From assembly GCA_938010765.1 (NCBI GenBank), contig CALLVX010000071.1, positions 1 through 64,000 on the forward strand: a stretch of DNA of 64,000 nt. Direction: 5' to 3'. Position numbers and translations under genes: made by a program. Shown piece after piece: positions 8,847-17,461 of this stretch. The DNA comes from an uncultured Flavobacteriaceae bacterium (GTDB taxonomy: Bacteria > Bacteroidota > Bacteroidia > Flavobacteriales > Flavobacteriaceae). The number at the start of each line of letters is the position of its first letter. The stretch's first letter is position 1. A model generated the notes under the pieces. The model worked only from the letters and a program-made list of their open reading frames with translations. It was not told where the DNA came from and searched no databases.

Positions 8847-10094
8847 CTAAATGGTTAGTTGTCGCAATTTTTTAAGCAAGTGTTTTTCTTGTAACGGATT
8901 AGTACAAAGTTCAATCGCATTTTTCAACGCTTGTCTTGCATCGTTACTATTGCCCAAATCGGTAAAGATTTCTGCCTTTATCGCATGATATAATGTATTC
9001 TCTATAAAATCTGGGGTTTTCTCAAAATTGTTTATTTCTTTTAGCGCTTTATGGGCACCATGAACTTTCAGATGGGGGATTATTCTGTTCAATTGCAAAA
9101 TGGGCGAATACTGTTGTTGTAATTGAAGATCATACAGTTTCAAAATCGAATTCCATGCCGTTTCTTCAAAGGTTTTGGCGATGCAATGATAATATGATAC
9201 CGTCGCCTGCAAATGGTAGCTTGAGGGTTGCCTGTCTATAGTTCCAGAATTTTTAAGATGAAAAATGCCGATTTCAATAAGGGCTTGATTGTACTTTGAC
9301 CGGTCTTGATGTTCTAGATCCACCAGTTGGCCTTCGGCATCGATTCGCGCATCAAACCTAGCCACATGAAAACACATTAATGCAATGAGCGCCTCTAAAT
9401 TTGGATGTTTACAATACTTATTTTCCCGTAACAACAGTGCCAACCGAATGGCTTCATAGCATACATCTTTTCGCACAATCAATTCCCCTGAATGAGGGGC
9501 ATAGCCCTCGGAGAACAACAAGTAGATGACCCGCATTACAACAAACAGTCTAGACTGCAACCCCATCTCAATGGGAATATCCAAAGTGGTAATTTCTTTC
9601 TTGAGCTTCGCCTTGGCCCTTGTAAAGGATTTGGCCACCGTTGCTTCCTTTTTAAGAAGTACCTTGGCTATTTCCTTATTGCCAAAACCACCTATTAGCT
9701 TTAAGCTAAGTACAAGCTGGTACTCTATGGATAAGGATGGGTGGCAGCACGCGAAAATCATTTTCAGCTGACTGTCCGAAATATGTTCCTTTAGCGAAAG
9801 TTCTTCCGGTTCATTTATCGAATCAAAAGTAGGTATCACATCGTTCAAAACTACTTTTGAGTCTTTCCTCAAGGCATCTAAAACCTTATTATAAGCTACC
9901 TTTACCAACCATGCTGTGGGATTCTCCGGAACCTCTTTGAACGCCCATACCTGCATAGCCTTTAAAAGGGCATCTTGCACAGCATCCTCAATTTTCTCAA
10001 GGTTTGAAGCTCCGAACCTATTGACCAAAACTGCCATTATTTTCCCATATTCATGGCGAAAAACATTTTCTATTACCTCTTTTCTTTCGGACAT
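8847..10094 (-). CDS. ECF42-type RNA polymerase sigma factor with C-terminal DUF6596 extension
   Basis: 415 residues, far longer than a minimal ECF factor. Region 2 is near residues 10-75 (DAVQDALLKAMQVW), region 4 near 115-165 (LSLKLIGGFGNKEIAKVLLK), and a ~230-residue helical, TPR-like C-terminal domain follows. That architecture is ECF42, whose genes are characteristically linked to YCII/DGPF proteins, as here (10154-10501). These systems lack a classical anti-sigma factor; the C-terminal extension is thought to control activity. A hairpin lies between the YCII gene and this one. The target regulon is unknown. Confidence 0.9.
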   Translation of the reverse strand: MSERKEVIENVFRHEYGKIMAVLVNRFGASNLEKIEDAVQDALLKAMQVWAFKEVPENPTAWLVKVAYNKVLDALRKDSKVVLNDVIPTFDSINEPEELSLKEHISDSQLKMIFACCHPSLSIEYQLVLSLKLIGGFGNKEIAKVLLKKEATVAKSFTRAKAKLKKEITTLDIPIEMGLQSRLFVVMRVIYLLFSEGYAPHSGELIVRKDVCYEAIRLALLLRENKYCKHPNLEALIALMCFHVARFDARIDAEGQLVDLEHQDRSKYNQALIEIGIFHLKNSGTIDRQPSSYHLQATVSYYHCIAKTFEETAWNSILKLYDLQLQQQYSPILQLNRIIPHLKVHGAHKALKEINNFEKTPDFIENTLYHAIKAEIFTDLGNSNDARQALKNAIELCTNPLQEKHLLKKLRQLTI

Positions 10095-10105
10095 ATGAAA
10101 ACAAT

Positions 10106-10133
10106 AAAAGTCCGCTAGTACTAACGGACTTTT
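10106..10133 (-). terminator. hairpin/attenuator between the YCII and sigma genes
   Basis: AAAAGTCCG (10106-10114) and CGGACTTTT (10125-10133) pair over nine base pairs. Read on the minus strand the stem ends in TTTTATTG, so it can act as a terminator between the two genes of the pair. Confidence 0.6.
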
Positions 10134-10153
10134 TCAACGACGGCGCTTGTATA

Positions 10154-10501
10154 TTAGATATTCATTGATAAAATCTTCCTAATTTCCACATTTCCATCGT
10201 GTTCAAAAGTCGGACACCCTTTTGAAATTTCCACTGCTTCCGACAAATCATCAGCAGTCACGATCAAGTAGCCACCTACCATCTCGGCACCCTCGGCAAA
10301 AGGGCCGTCCGTAATCAATTCCCCTGCCTTTTCGACCACCTTTCCTCCCTTGGCAAGGGGCAGGCCATCTACCAATTGGCCTTTTTCTCTAAGGTCGCCC
10401 ATCCAGGAGCCCCATTTCCGCATATGTTTTTGCATTTCCTCAGGTGAATCTTCCAACCAATCACTGTTGCCACCTCTGAATAAGAATAAAAAATTACTCA
10501 T
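10154..10501 (-). CDS. YCII/DGPF-domain protein, partner of the ECF42 sigma factor
   Basis: 115 residues. The DGPF motif is present (ITDGPFAEGAEMVGGYL, near residues 83-99), as is the N-terminal FLFLFRGG strand of the ferredoxin-like YCII fold. YCII proteins are small, possibly enzymatic or ligand-sensing proteins; in Actinobacteria and Proteobacteria they are encoded next to ECF42 sigma factors. The order here is YCII first, then sigma, on the same strand, 59 bases apart with a hairpin between. The biochemical role is unproven. Confidence 0.88.
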   Translation of the reverse strand: MSNFLFLFRGGNSDWLEDSPEEMQKHMRKWGSWMGDLREKGQLVDGLPLAKGGKVVEKAGELITDGPFAEGAEMVGGYLIVTADDLSEAVEISKGCPTFEHDGNVEIRKILSMNI

Positions 10502-10576
10502 CTTGTTATACTTTTTGGATTAATAAAGTTACTATTTATCCTAATGACGTTTGCATGAATCGATTTTGGACAACTA

Positions 10577-11650
10577 TCAAAACAATTTTAACTGCCCATC
10601 CTTATATGCGGCATGTAGTTCTTTGTTCAGTTCTGGAAAAGCTTTGTCCTTAAAATACGTGCGTCTTGCCAACTTCATTAAATCGTGTATTTGAGTAGCA
10701 ATCTTGCCCTCGCCCCGACCTCGTATACCAAACCTACTGTCGTTTAAATTACCGTCGTGGCACTCGGCTATCTGATGCAATACCTTATCTGCCTTGTCTG
10801 GAAGTGTTTTTCGGATCCAATCGGTGAAAATTTGACCAATGGCGCCGTTGAGTCGTACTACTGTAAAAGCAAAAGAGCGGGCTCCGTTGTCGGAAACCGC
10901 TTTGGCCAGTTTAAGTATTTCATGACTGTTTATTCCCGGTATAATAGGCGCCAACATGGCATTCACGGGAATCTTATTTTCTGAAAGTATTCGAATGGTT
11001 TTCAGCCGTTTTTTGATCGATACCGTTCTCGGCTCCAAAATACGCCTGGTTTCCTCGGATAGGGAAGTGACCGAAATGTTGACCCCTATAAGACCATCTT
11101 TGGCCAACTCTTTTAAAATATCCAAATCGCGCAGAATCATCGCATTCTTGGTAATTATCCCGACCGGGTGCCGGTATTTTAAACAAACTTCCAAACAAGC
11201 TCGCGTAATTTGATACTTTTTTTCCGCAGGCTGATAGCAGTCTGTATTTCCTGAAAGTACAATGGTTTCGGCTTTCCAGCTTTTACTTTTTAATTTGGCC
11301 TCCAGTAAATCGGGCGCATCCTTTTTGATTAAAATTTTGCGTTCAAAATCGAGTCCCGCACTATAGCCCCAAAATTCATGTGTATTGCGGGCATAACAGT
11401 AAATACAACCGTGTTCGCAACCTTGATAAGGATTCATCGAAAAAGCCATGCCCACATCGGGGCTTTTCACCTTATTTACGATGGTCTTAGGAAAAATAGG
11501 AAGGTACTGGGTTTTATTGGTGTCTGCTTCCTCCCCTTCTAATCTACAAAACTCCAGAAAATCATCACGTGTTTCATAGATATGTTGAAAAAAGCGATTG
11601 TGCACATTTTCTTGTGCTCCCCGACCTTTAATGTATTTTTTGGGCTTCAA
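10577..11650 (-). CDS. PA0069/Rv2578c-family radical SAM protein
   Basis: 357 residues. The [4Fe-4S] motif CEHGCIYC (CxxxCxxC, near residues 78-85) lies in NPYQGCEHGCIYCYARNTHE, characteristic of the spore-photoproduct-lyase-like PA0069 family. A GNTDCYQPAE segment and a central TIM-barrel pattern follow. The function of this family is not known; a DNA-repair-like reaction is sometimes suggested. A -7 element at 11667-11674 and overlapping palindromes at 11663-11687 lie just upstream of the ATG. Confidence 0.88.
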   Translation of the reverse strand: MKPKKYIKGRGAQENVHNRFFQHIYETRDDFLEFCRLEGEEADTNKTQYLPIFPKTIVNKVKSPDVGMAFSMNPYQGCEHGCIYCYARNTHEFWGYSAGLDFERKILIKKDAPDLLEAKLKSKSWKAETIVLSGNTDCYQPAEKKYQITRACLEVCLKYRHPVGIITKNAMILRDLDILKELAKDGLIGVNISVTSLSEETRRILEPRTVSIKKRLKTIRILSENKIPVNAMLAPIIPGINSHEILKLAKAVSDNGARSFAFTVVRLNGAIGQIFTDWIRKTLPDKADKVLHQIAECHDGNLNDSRFGIRGRGEGKIATQIHDLMKLARRTYFKDKAFPELNKELHAAYKDGQLKLF

Positions 11651-11662
11651 TTAAATGTATTT

Positions 11663-11687
11663 ATTCCAAATATATGGAATTATTCCA
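11663..11687 (-). promoter_or_regulatory. promoter -7 element within interlocking ATTCCA/TGGAAT palindromes
   Basis: Reading the plus strand: ATTCCA (11663-11668), six bases, TGGAAT (11675-11680), one base, ATTCCA (11682-11687). CAAATATA (11667-11674) is the complement of TATATTTG, a perfect -7 element for the radical SAM gene starting at 11650. An operator overlapping the promoter is the simplest reading. Confidence 0.5.
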
Positions 11688-11750
11688 TTTAATATGTTAG
11701 ATTTACTACGAACCTATTCAGTTAAGCTTTTTCAATGTTGAGGTTGGTTA

Positions 11751-13439
11751 CTAATCATTTTTAATAGACCTAAACTCATAAGCGCCTATATCGCTACTAA
11801 GCCCTTCCTGACTTGTACTTTTAGCCGTAAAATCGGAAGTTCTTTTACCTTCTGCAAAAAAAGTGTTCAAACCAGCACCTATAAGCGGACTATTGGGTTG
11901 CAACTTTAGTCCGTCAACTTTTAAATCTCCTATGCCCAAATTGTTGACATTTTGAAACAAAGGATCTACACTGATATTGTTAATAGCCCTATAGGGGGCC
12001 ACTTGTTGTACTTTTACAGCACCATGAAAGTTATTATTTTCAAATACCGTATTGGTATTTAGGGAGTAGCCGTTTCCCTGTCGTACTAGATTTGAAGTAG
12101 TAGTATGAAATGTGTTGTTGTAGAACTTGGTTCCACTATTTTTTCGCCTTGCTCTAACTACCGCCTCCAAATTGTAAAAGGTACAATTCGCCATCACATT
12201 ATCAAGCGCGTCAACATTTGATTCTGCACAGAATTCGCTAAAAATCATTGCATAACGAGCATTTTTACCCATAATATTCTTAAAAACATTGTTATTCCCA
12301 GGACTGTCACTGTTAATCAAAGGATCATTGCTTGCTCCATCGGGGTACGCATGCATAACGACCACTCCCCATACATTATCAACTATTAAATTGTTAAAGG
12401 TGTTATGATGGGCACCGTTTGTCACTAGGATATAACTTGATGTATCACCTGAATCATAAAAATCTCCAAGAAGGGTACCATACTCCCAAGTATTTTCATA
12501 AACATTAGAGAAATTGGCTTCAATATTACAGCGTTCTACCCTAAAATATCTAAAAGTATTGTTATTGGCCCCATTCTTCGCTACGGGTCCGTGGCCGCCG
12601 TGAGCAGTACCTAGCTTTCGGTCAAAAAAATTATACTCGATCGTCATGTTGGTAGTACTAACTTCTCTTTCTGCGGAAAGAAGCATAAAGTAATCCGTGC
12701 CATTTAAAGGGTTGTACGAATACATCACATTGTCTGAAAAAATTCCGGAATTAGAACCAAGAAAGGACGCGGCTTGTTGTTCACAATTCAGATAGCTACA
12801 GAATCTCACTTCGGAGTTAGAACCATAAATTCTAGTTCCTTCTCCTTTATACCTATCCGGATGGGCAGAATCACGAACTCCAAGGTCTTGCCTCCCCTGT
12901 TCGAAGAAAATGCAATTAATAATTTTAGCATGATTTGAGTCTTTGAGAACAAAAATAGCATTGCTATAATCTTTAATGATCAAGTTTTTGATATATACAT
13001 GGTCGCCGCGGATTCTAAACGCCGTTTCATCTTTTATATATTTTTTTTGAAAAATGGGCATTTCGGTAGCTGAAGGGATTGTTTTATAGTCAAAATCAAC
13101 TCCTCCTGCCAACTTCGTACAACCACGTCTGTCCCATGTATCATCAGGAAGAAGTTCCTGGCTTTCTGCATCTATATCCCCTATTTGTCGCTTATAACCA
13201 ATAAATTGTATCGGCTTCTCTTTTGTACCATCTATATTGAAGTCTAACTTATAGTTTTTATACAAACCAGCCTTGATATAAACGGTCATACCCGCAGTTG
13301 CATTAATCATTTGCGCCGGGGTCCATGCGGTTAATTCAGTTAGACCATTGCCGCTGCCATTGGCCATTGCCGTTACATATCGTACCTGAGAAAACCCAAG
13401 TACAGACCATAATAGGGCAAAAAAAAGTATTTTATTCAT
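11751..13439 (-). CDS. secreted right-handed parallel beta-helix protein
   Basis: 562 residues from the start MNKILFFALLWSVLGFSQ, a signal peptide cut after SQ; an in-frame Met six codons earlier is less likely. The body is rich in Asn and short hydrophobic turns (for example NNNTFRYFRVERCNIEAN, NNVFKNIMGKNARYAMIF), typical of pectate-lyase-like beta-helices. The end (SPLIGAGLNTFFAEGKRTSDF, then DIGAYEF) resembles polysaccharide-lyase or right-handed-helix enzymes that finish with an IGAYE-type motif. A polysaccharide lyase or glycanase on algal material is plausible, but no catalytic residues could be fixed. Confidence 0.75.
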   Translation of the reverse strand: MNKILFFALLWSVLGFSQVRYVTAMANGSGNGLTELTAWTPAQMINATAGMTVYIKAGLYKNYKLDFNIDGTKEKPIQFIGYKRQIGDIDAESQELLPDDTWDRRGCTKLAGGVDFDYKTIPSATEMPIFQKKYIKDETAFRIRGDHVYIKNLIIKDYSNAIFVLKDSNHAKIINCIFFEQGRQDLGVRDSAHPDRYKGEGTRIYGSNSEVRFCSYLNCEQQAASFLGSNSGIFSDNVMYSYNPLNGTDYFMLLSAEREVSTTNMTIEYNFFDRKLGTAHGGHGPVAKNGANNNTFRYFRVERCNIEANFSNVYENTWEYGTLLGDFYDSGDTSSYILVTNGAHHNTFNNLIVDNVWGVVVMHAYPDGASNDPLINSDSPGNNNVFKNIMGKNARYAMIFSEFCAESNVDALDNVMANCTFYNLEAVVRARRKNSGTKFYNNTFHTTTSNLVRQGNGYSLNTNTVFENNNFHGAVKVQQVAPYRAINNISVDPLFQNVNNLGIGDLKVDGLKLQPNSPLIGAGLNTFFAEGKRTSDFTAKSTSQEGLSSDIGAYEFRSIKND

Positions 13440-13652
13440 ATTGTACCAAATGAACATATATGGAAAGTTACTAATTGCATCTTAAAACAACTAAAAATAG
13501 GCCACTGCCCTAGTAGCAGGCTACACTATTATTTGTATCATCCCAAGCTTGTAAGTAACTATTCAACTATTGTTCCATAACATCATTTGTTATAGAAAAG
13601 ATATCAATTCCTATTTAAAAAGCCCGCCATAACAGGCATATTCAGGAGCTTA

Positions 13653-15233
13653 CTATTTGCTTTCAGAAACCTCTTTTTTAGTTATAAAGTGAACTTTTAT
13701 CAGTTGTTTTTTGCTCCCGCGCTTGGCGTAAAAAAGTAGCTCATCTGCTTCTTTCTTAATAAGTGGCTTAGAGACCATTATAGGTAAACGTACATCCTTA
13801 TCATCGATCAACTTCTTATAATCCATTTCACCTGCTGCGTTCAATCGGATTACGAACATATTCGGATTTTTGCTGTAGCCCTGCTTGAAAACAATACGGT
13901 TTCTCCCCAATTTTTGAGGATTTTCCCCTGAATTAATGAAAAAGTACATGTCATTGTCCTTTCCATAGACCGAATAGGAGGCGTACGCCTCATCACCTCG
14001 CGTTACCTCGGTTTTGTTGATATTTCTTGCCCATACCATTTCGCCATTCGCGTTCAGCTTGGCACAAACAATATCATTATAATGAAAATTCTTGACCTTT
14101 TTGGTGCTACTATCCCCAATATCGTTGCCATCGGTTACAAAGTATTCCTCCGCACTAAAAAGAATATCATTGGTTTCGGTAATATGTACGTCTTTGAATA
14201 TCAGGTTTTTGATTTCGGCATCTACTTCTCGGCCAAATTTATCCAACATAAACTGATTCGAAAAAGGATTATATTTCTTTGATTGCAAAGACAAATTCGA
14301 AGGGTCTAATTTAAAATAAACGAGTCCATTATAGCGCTTGTCTTTTCGATCGGCATAGAACCCAATGACCGCCAATAGCCCTTCTTTGCTCAATATAGGT
14401 TTTAACGCTTCCGGAAATCGCCCGGCATCGTTAAATTTTTGGATTTGATGATCCGCGTTGGTCACCCGCACCAACTCGTACTGAAAACGACGCTCTTTCG
14501 CATCGAACCTACGCTTCTTAAAATAGGCTTTACCCATAAAGTAGAGCGTCTTCATGTCTTTCGAAACTTCTATGTTTTCGAATGCATAGTTCTTTTCTGT
14601 TATCTGATCAGAAAAATCATAGGTCAGCTGTTTTTTCAAGTCCGTACTGTAAAGGTAAATATGGTACTTCTCTTTTTTCCCTTCACGATGATGTACAGTT
14701 ATGGCAAAAGCTGAAAGTTCTTCATTGAAAAAAGTCGCCGTAGAAAAACCGTTCCCAAAATTGCGATTGTATTTATTAACAGCAAGTGGATTCAGCACTT
14801 CTTTCGAAGGAACCGAAAGTAGTGTTCTCTCACTGAAATTAAAATCGTGTAACGGACTTTGGTGGGCAATATAATCATAAGCCTCGGCATCTCTATTGTA
14901 TTTGAGTTCTAATAGATACAGTTGGCCATTTCGGACAAAAGCATCGACCATATGCCTACCCGCATACTTGTAATTATAATCTAATTCAAGCTGCATATCG
15001 GCATCGTATACCTCAATAAAGTGACCTTTTGGTCGTAAAGGCATACCACCATAATAGGTACGTACCAGCACAGTCCTATTTTGCTCATCGGAATTGACGG
15101 AAAGTACCGTTGAGTATTTATATCTATCGGAATAATTTTCGCCTAGACTATAATCTAGGGGCATTTCCTGTGCTTTTGTAATACAAAAAGCAGCTAGAAA
15201 AAGCATCAGGGCAAGGCTCTTTCGAAGTGTCAT
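13653..15233 (-). CDS. secreted protein of unknown function
   Basis: 526 residues. The start MTLRKSLALMLFLAAFCITKAQ gives a clean signal peptide; an earlier in-frame Met at 15254 adds seven residues. The mature protein is Tyr-, Lys- and Asp-rich, with many short beta segments of the kind KDNDMYFFINSG and NDILFSAEEYF, suggesting a beta-propeller-like fold. No family was recognised. It follows the enoyl-CoA hydratase gene on the same strand with about 20 bases between them, so the two may be co-transcribed although their functions look unrelated. Confidence 0.65.
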   Translation of the reverse strand: MTLRKSLALMLFLAAFCITKAQEMPLDYSLGENYSDRYKYSTVLSVNSDEQNRTVLVRTYYGGMPLRPKGHFIEVYDADMQLELDYNYKYAGRHMVDAFVRNGQLYLLELKYNRDAEAYDYIAHQSPLHDFNFSERTLLSVPSKEVLNPLAVNKYNRNFGNGFSTATFFNEELSAFAITVHHREGKKEKYHIYLYSTDLKKQLTYDFSDQITEKNYAFENIEVSKDMKTLYFMGKAYFKKRRFDAKERRFQYELVRVTNADHQIQKFNDAGRFPEALKPILSKEGLLAVIGFYADRKDKRYNGLVYFKLDPSNLSLQSKKYNPFSNQFMLDKFGREVDAEIKNLIFKDVHITETNDILFSAEEYFVTDGNDIGDSSTKKVKNFHYNDIVCAKLNANGEMVWARNINKTEVTRGDEAYASYSVYGKDNDMYFFINSGENPQKLGRNRIVFKQGYSKNPNMFVIRLNAAGEMDYKKLIDDKDVRLPIMVSKPLIKKEADELLFYAKRGSKKQLIKVHFITKKEVSESK

Positions 15234-15253
15234 AAGTAGGTTTTTAAGATACA

Positions 15254-16036
15254 CTATTCGCCAGGAAAATCGGCCTTTCGTTTCTCAAGAAAAGCAGTTG
15301 TACCTTCCTTAAAATCTGCGGTTCCAAAACAGGCTCCAAAGGCCTCGATTTCGACGGCATATCCGTTACTAGTATTGTTAAAACCAGCATTTACGGCTTT
15401 TATTGCGTGACCAATGGCAACAGACGAATTATTCGATATCTTACGTGCCAGTTTTTTACAAAATTCGATCAAGTTATCTTGAGGAACTACATGGTTTACC
15501 AACCCATAATTTGACGCATGTTCCGCATCGATCATTCCCGCGGTCATGATCAACTCCATCGACCTCCCTTTGCCGATTAATTGTGGTAAACGCTGCGTGC
15601 CGCCATAACCAGGAATTACCCCTAATGATACTTCTGGCAAGCCCATTCGGGCATTTTCGCTGGCTACCCTAAAATGGCATGCCATCGCAAGTTCCAAACC
15701 GCCACCAAGCGCAAAACCATTCACCGCGGCAATTACAGGGGTATGTAGATTTTCGACCAGGTCAAACAACAACTCCTGTCCCTTTGCCGCCAAACTCCCA
15801 CCTTCTTCCACTGAAAAATTAGCGAACTCCGAAATATCGGCCCCGGCTACAAAGGCTTTTTCACCACTTCCTGTTAGTATAATGGCCTTTATCCGTGAAT
15901 CGGCATCCAACATTTTAAAAGCCTCATGTAACTCTTGTATGGTTTCCCTATTGAGGGCATTTAGTTTGCTTGGGCGGTTAATGGTAAGTACTGAAATAGC
16001 TTCGTGAGAATCGACTAAGATGGTATTGAACTGCAT
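15254..16036 (-). CDS. enoyl-CoA hydratase/isomerase
   Basis: 260 residues, the full length of a crotonase. The oxyanion-hole segments AVNGFALGGGLELAMACH (about 104-121) and PEVSLGVIPGYGGTQRLPQL (about 134-153) are present, with Glu in GGGLELA and in the PEVSLG segment as expected catalytic acids. It hydrates trans-2-enoyl-CoA to 3-hydroxyacyl-CoA, most likely in short-chain fatty-acid or butyrate-type metabolism. It stands 23 bases after the ArsR gene on the same strand, so it may be a fourth gene of that operon. Confidence 0.9.
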   Translation of the reverse strand: MQFNTILVDSHEAISVLTINRPSKLNALNRETIQELHEAFKMLDADSRIKAIILTGSGEKAFVAGADISEFANFSVEEGGSLAAKGQELLFDLVENLHTPVIAAVNGFALGGGLELAMACHFRVASENARMGLPEVSLGVIPGYGGTQRLPQLIGKGRSMELIMTAGMIDAEHASNYGLVNHVVPQDNLIEFCKKLARKISNNSSVAIGHAIKAVNAGFNNTSNGYAVEIEAFGACFGTADFKEGTTAFLEKRKADFPGE

Positions 16037-16059
16037 ATAGAAAGATTTTTCAAGACCGT

Positions 16060-16356
16060 TTACTTTTTAAGGTAGTCATCTAAACGATCCAATTTCGTAT
16101 TCCAAAAATACTCATACTTTTTCAACCAAAACTGTACTTCCTCCAATGCTTTGAGTTGTAGGTATAGAAATCGATCCCTTCCCTGTTGTTCCACCCCGAC
16201 CAGGCCGCTATCCAAGAGCACTTTTATATGCTTGGATACAGCAGGTCTGCTCATCTCAAAATTTTCCGCTATCGCATTGATATTTACGGGAGCCTCTGCC
16301 ACCAGGTCTATAATACTGCGTCTGGTAGGGTCTGCTATTGCTTTAAATACATCCAT
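16060..16356 (-). CDS. ArsR/SmtB-family transcriptional regulator
   Basis: 98 residues from MDVFKAIADPTRR, the canonical ArsR start. The frame is open further upstream, but that part overlaps the preceding gene. The winged helix is visible: INAIAENFEMSRPAVSKHIKVL (about 31-52), followed by the wing. No metal-binding Cys pair is seen, so this is the ArsR subtype found next to SRPBCC/AHSA1 proteins rather than a metal sensor. The start overlaps the SRPBCC stop by one base (TAATG). The operon promoter carries two GTAAC-N6-GTTAC sites (17336-17377), the obvious candidates for its operator. Confidence 0.9.
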   Translation of the reverse strand: MDVFKAIADPTRRSIIDLVAEAPVNINAIAENFEMSRPAVSKHIKVLLDSGLVGVEQQGRDRFLYLQLKALEEVQFWLKKYEYFWNTKLDRLDDYLKK

Positions 16357-16769
16357 TATTTCTTCAAGTAAGCGGTTAGGTTTACAGTTAAAAGTTTTTT
16401 CTTCCATCCGTTGCTAAGAATCTGACGCACAAAGAACCGTTCAAAAATACCGTCAAATCCGCTATGTATAAAATTCAAATCTACCGTATCCCCTTTATCA
16501 ATAAGCTGAAATGATACCTTTGTCTTCATTTTACCACTGCACCAGCTAAATACCAATCGTTCCTTCGGAACAACCGTCAGTATTTCACAATGTACAATTC
16601 CGTCAAAACCACCTTTCGGTTTCGTTTTAAATTGAAATTTATGTCCCAGTGCTGGCTTTATATCACAGGGCATTAACCATTCGCTCATGGCTTCCGCGTT
16701 TGTCAAAGCCTCCCATAACTGATCTATCGAACAGGCATAGGAACGTTTTAATACGATTGAATCTCTCAT
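16356..16769 (-). CDS. SRPBCC/AHSA1-domain protein
   Basis: 137 residues beginning RDSIVLKRSYACSIDQLWEA, the typical first strand and helix of Aha1 C-terminal-like (SRPBCC) domains. These form a hydrophobic pocket; the ligand is unknown. It overlaps the upstream DUF5655 gene by four bases (ATGA) and the downstream ArsR gene by one base. SRPBCC plus ArsR gene pairs are common in bacteria. Confidence 0.85.
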   Translation of the reverse strand: MRDSIVLKRSYACSIDQLWEALTNAEAMSEWLMPCDIKPALGHKFQFKTKPKGGFDGIVHCEILTVVPKERLVFSWCSGKMKTKVSFQLIDKGDTVDLNFIHSGFDGIFERFFVRQILSNGWKKKLLTVNLTAYLKK

Positions 16770-17320
16770 CCGTTTGCGCTATAAGATTTCTTCAGAAGCG
16801 CAAGCAACTGTTGGTCTATATCCGAAAGTTGTTCAACAGTCGTTTGGTAATTAATACGTTCGCCACTCCCTAAATTCTTGGCTGGTTCGAAACCAGGACG
16901 TTCCGCGGACAAGTTAACGCCGATTAGCAATTTAGACCCATTCGTCTGAGCGATAACAAACTGGTTTTTTCTGTAAAACGGAATATAAGTTTTACAAGGC
17001 TGCACCCGAACATCGTCTCCAAACTGTAAAAGTGATGTCTTCAGTTTTTCGTACATCTGTCCTGTACTTTTGTTCTTTAACACTATTTTTTCGAAAGCCT
17101 CAGCATTGGTGTAGGGATCGGTATCGGAGAACAGCTCATATACTTTCTGTGCTTGAAAATGCCCCAACCCATGCACGGTTTTCAAAAAGGATGTAACTTC
17201 TTTTTTAGCTGTTAGATTATTTACCACTAACAGCTTGATCCACGCCTCGGCGTCTTTGCCGCTTTTACTCTTTAAATTTCGGAGGACGGCCTCCCCCATC
17301 TGTTTTGGTCCTAAAGTCAT
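16766..17320 (-). CDS. DUF4287/DUF5655-domain protein
   Basis: 184 residues. The N-terminal part (DAEAWIKLLVVNN, then FLKTVHGLGHFQAQKVYELF) resembles DUF4287. The C-terminal part (KLKTSLLQFGDDVRVQPCKT, then YIPFYRKNQFVIAQ) is DUF5655. The molecular function is unknown. It is the first gene of a translationally coupled operon with the SRPBCC and ArsR genes, and its promoter overlaps the twin operator. Confidence 0.82.
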   Translation of the reverse strand: MTLGPKQMGEAVLRNLKSKSGKDAEAWIKLLVVNNLTAKKEVTSFLKTVHGLGHFQAQKVYELFSDTDPYTNAEAFEKIVLKNKSTGQMYEKLKTSLLQFGDDVRVQPCKTYIPFYRKNQFVIAQTNGSKLLIGVNLSAERPGFEPAKNLGSGERINYQTTVEQLSDIDQQLLALLKKSYSANG

Positions 17321-17335
17321 ATCAACAATATTTAT

Positions 17336-17381
17336 GTAACAATTTGGTTACAAATATATGTGTAACTTTTTAGTTACACAA
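17336..17381 (-). promoter_or_regulatory. promoter with twin GTAAC-N6-GTTAC operator for the DUF5655-SRPBCC-ArsR operon
   Basis: Two identical inverted repeats, GTAAC-N6-GTTAC, lie at 17336-17351 and 17362-17377, centres 26 bases apart. Between and overlapping them is CAAATATA (17351-17358), which on the minus strand is the perfect -7 element TATATTTG; a minus-strand TTG (17379-17381) stands 20 bases further upstream as -33. The repressor bound here would block RNA polymerase. The ArsR protein at the end of the operon is the natural candidate. Confidence 0.7.
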
Positions 17382-17461
17382 TTAAAATTTACAAAAAACG
17401 CAATAAACAGGTGGATTTCCCTGTAAAACAAAAGGTATTGAGGAATTTAAGTGAATCTGTT

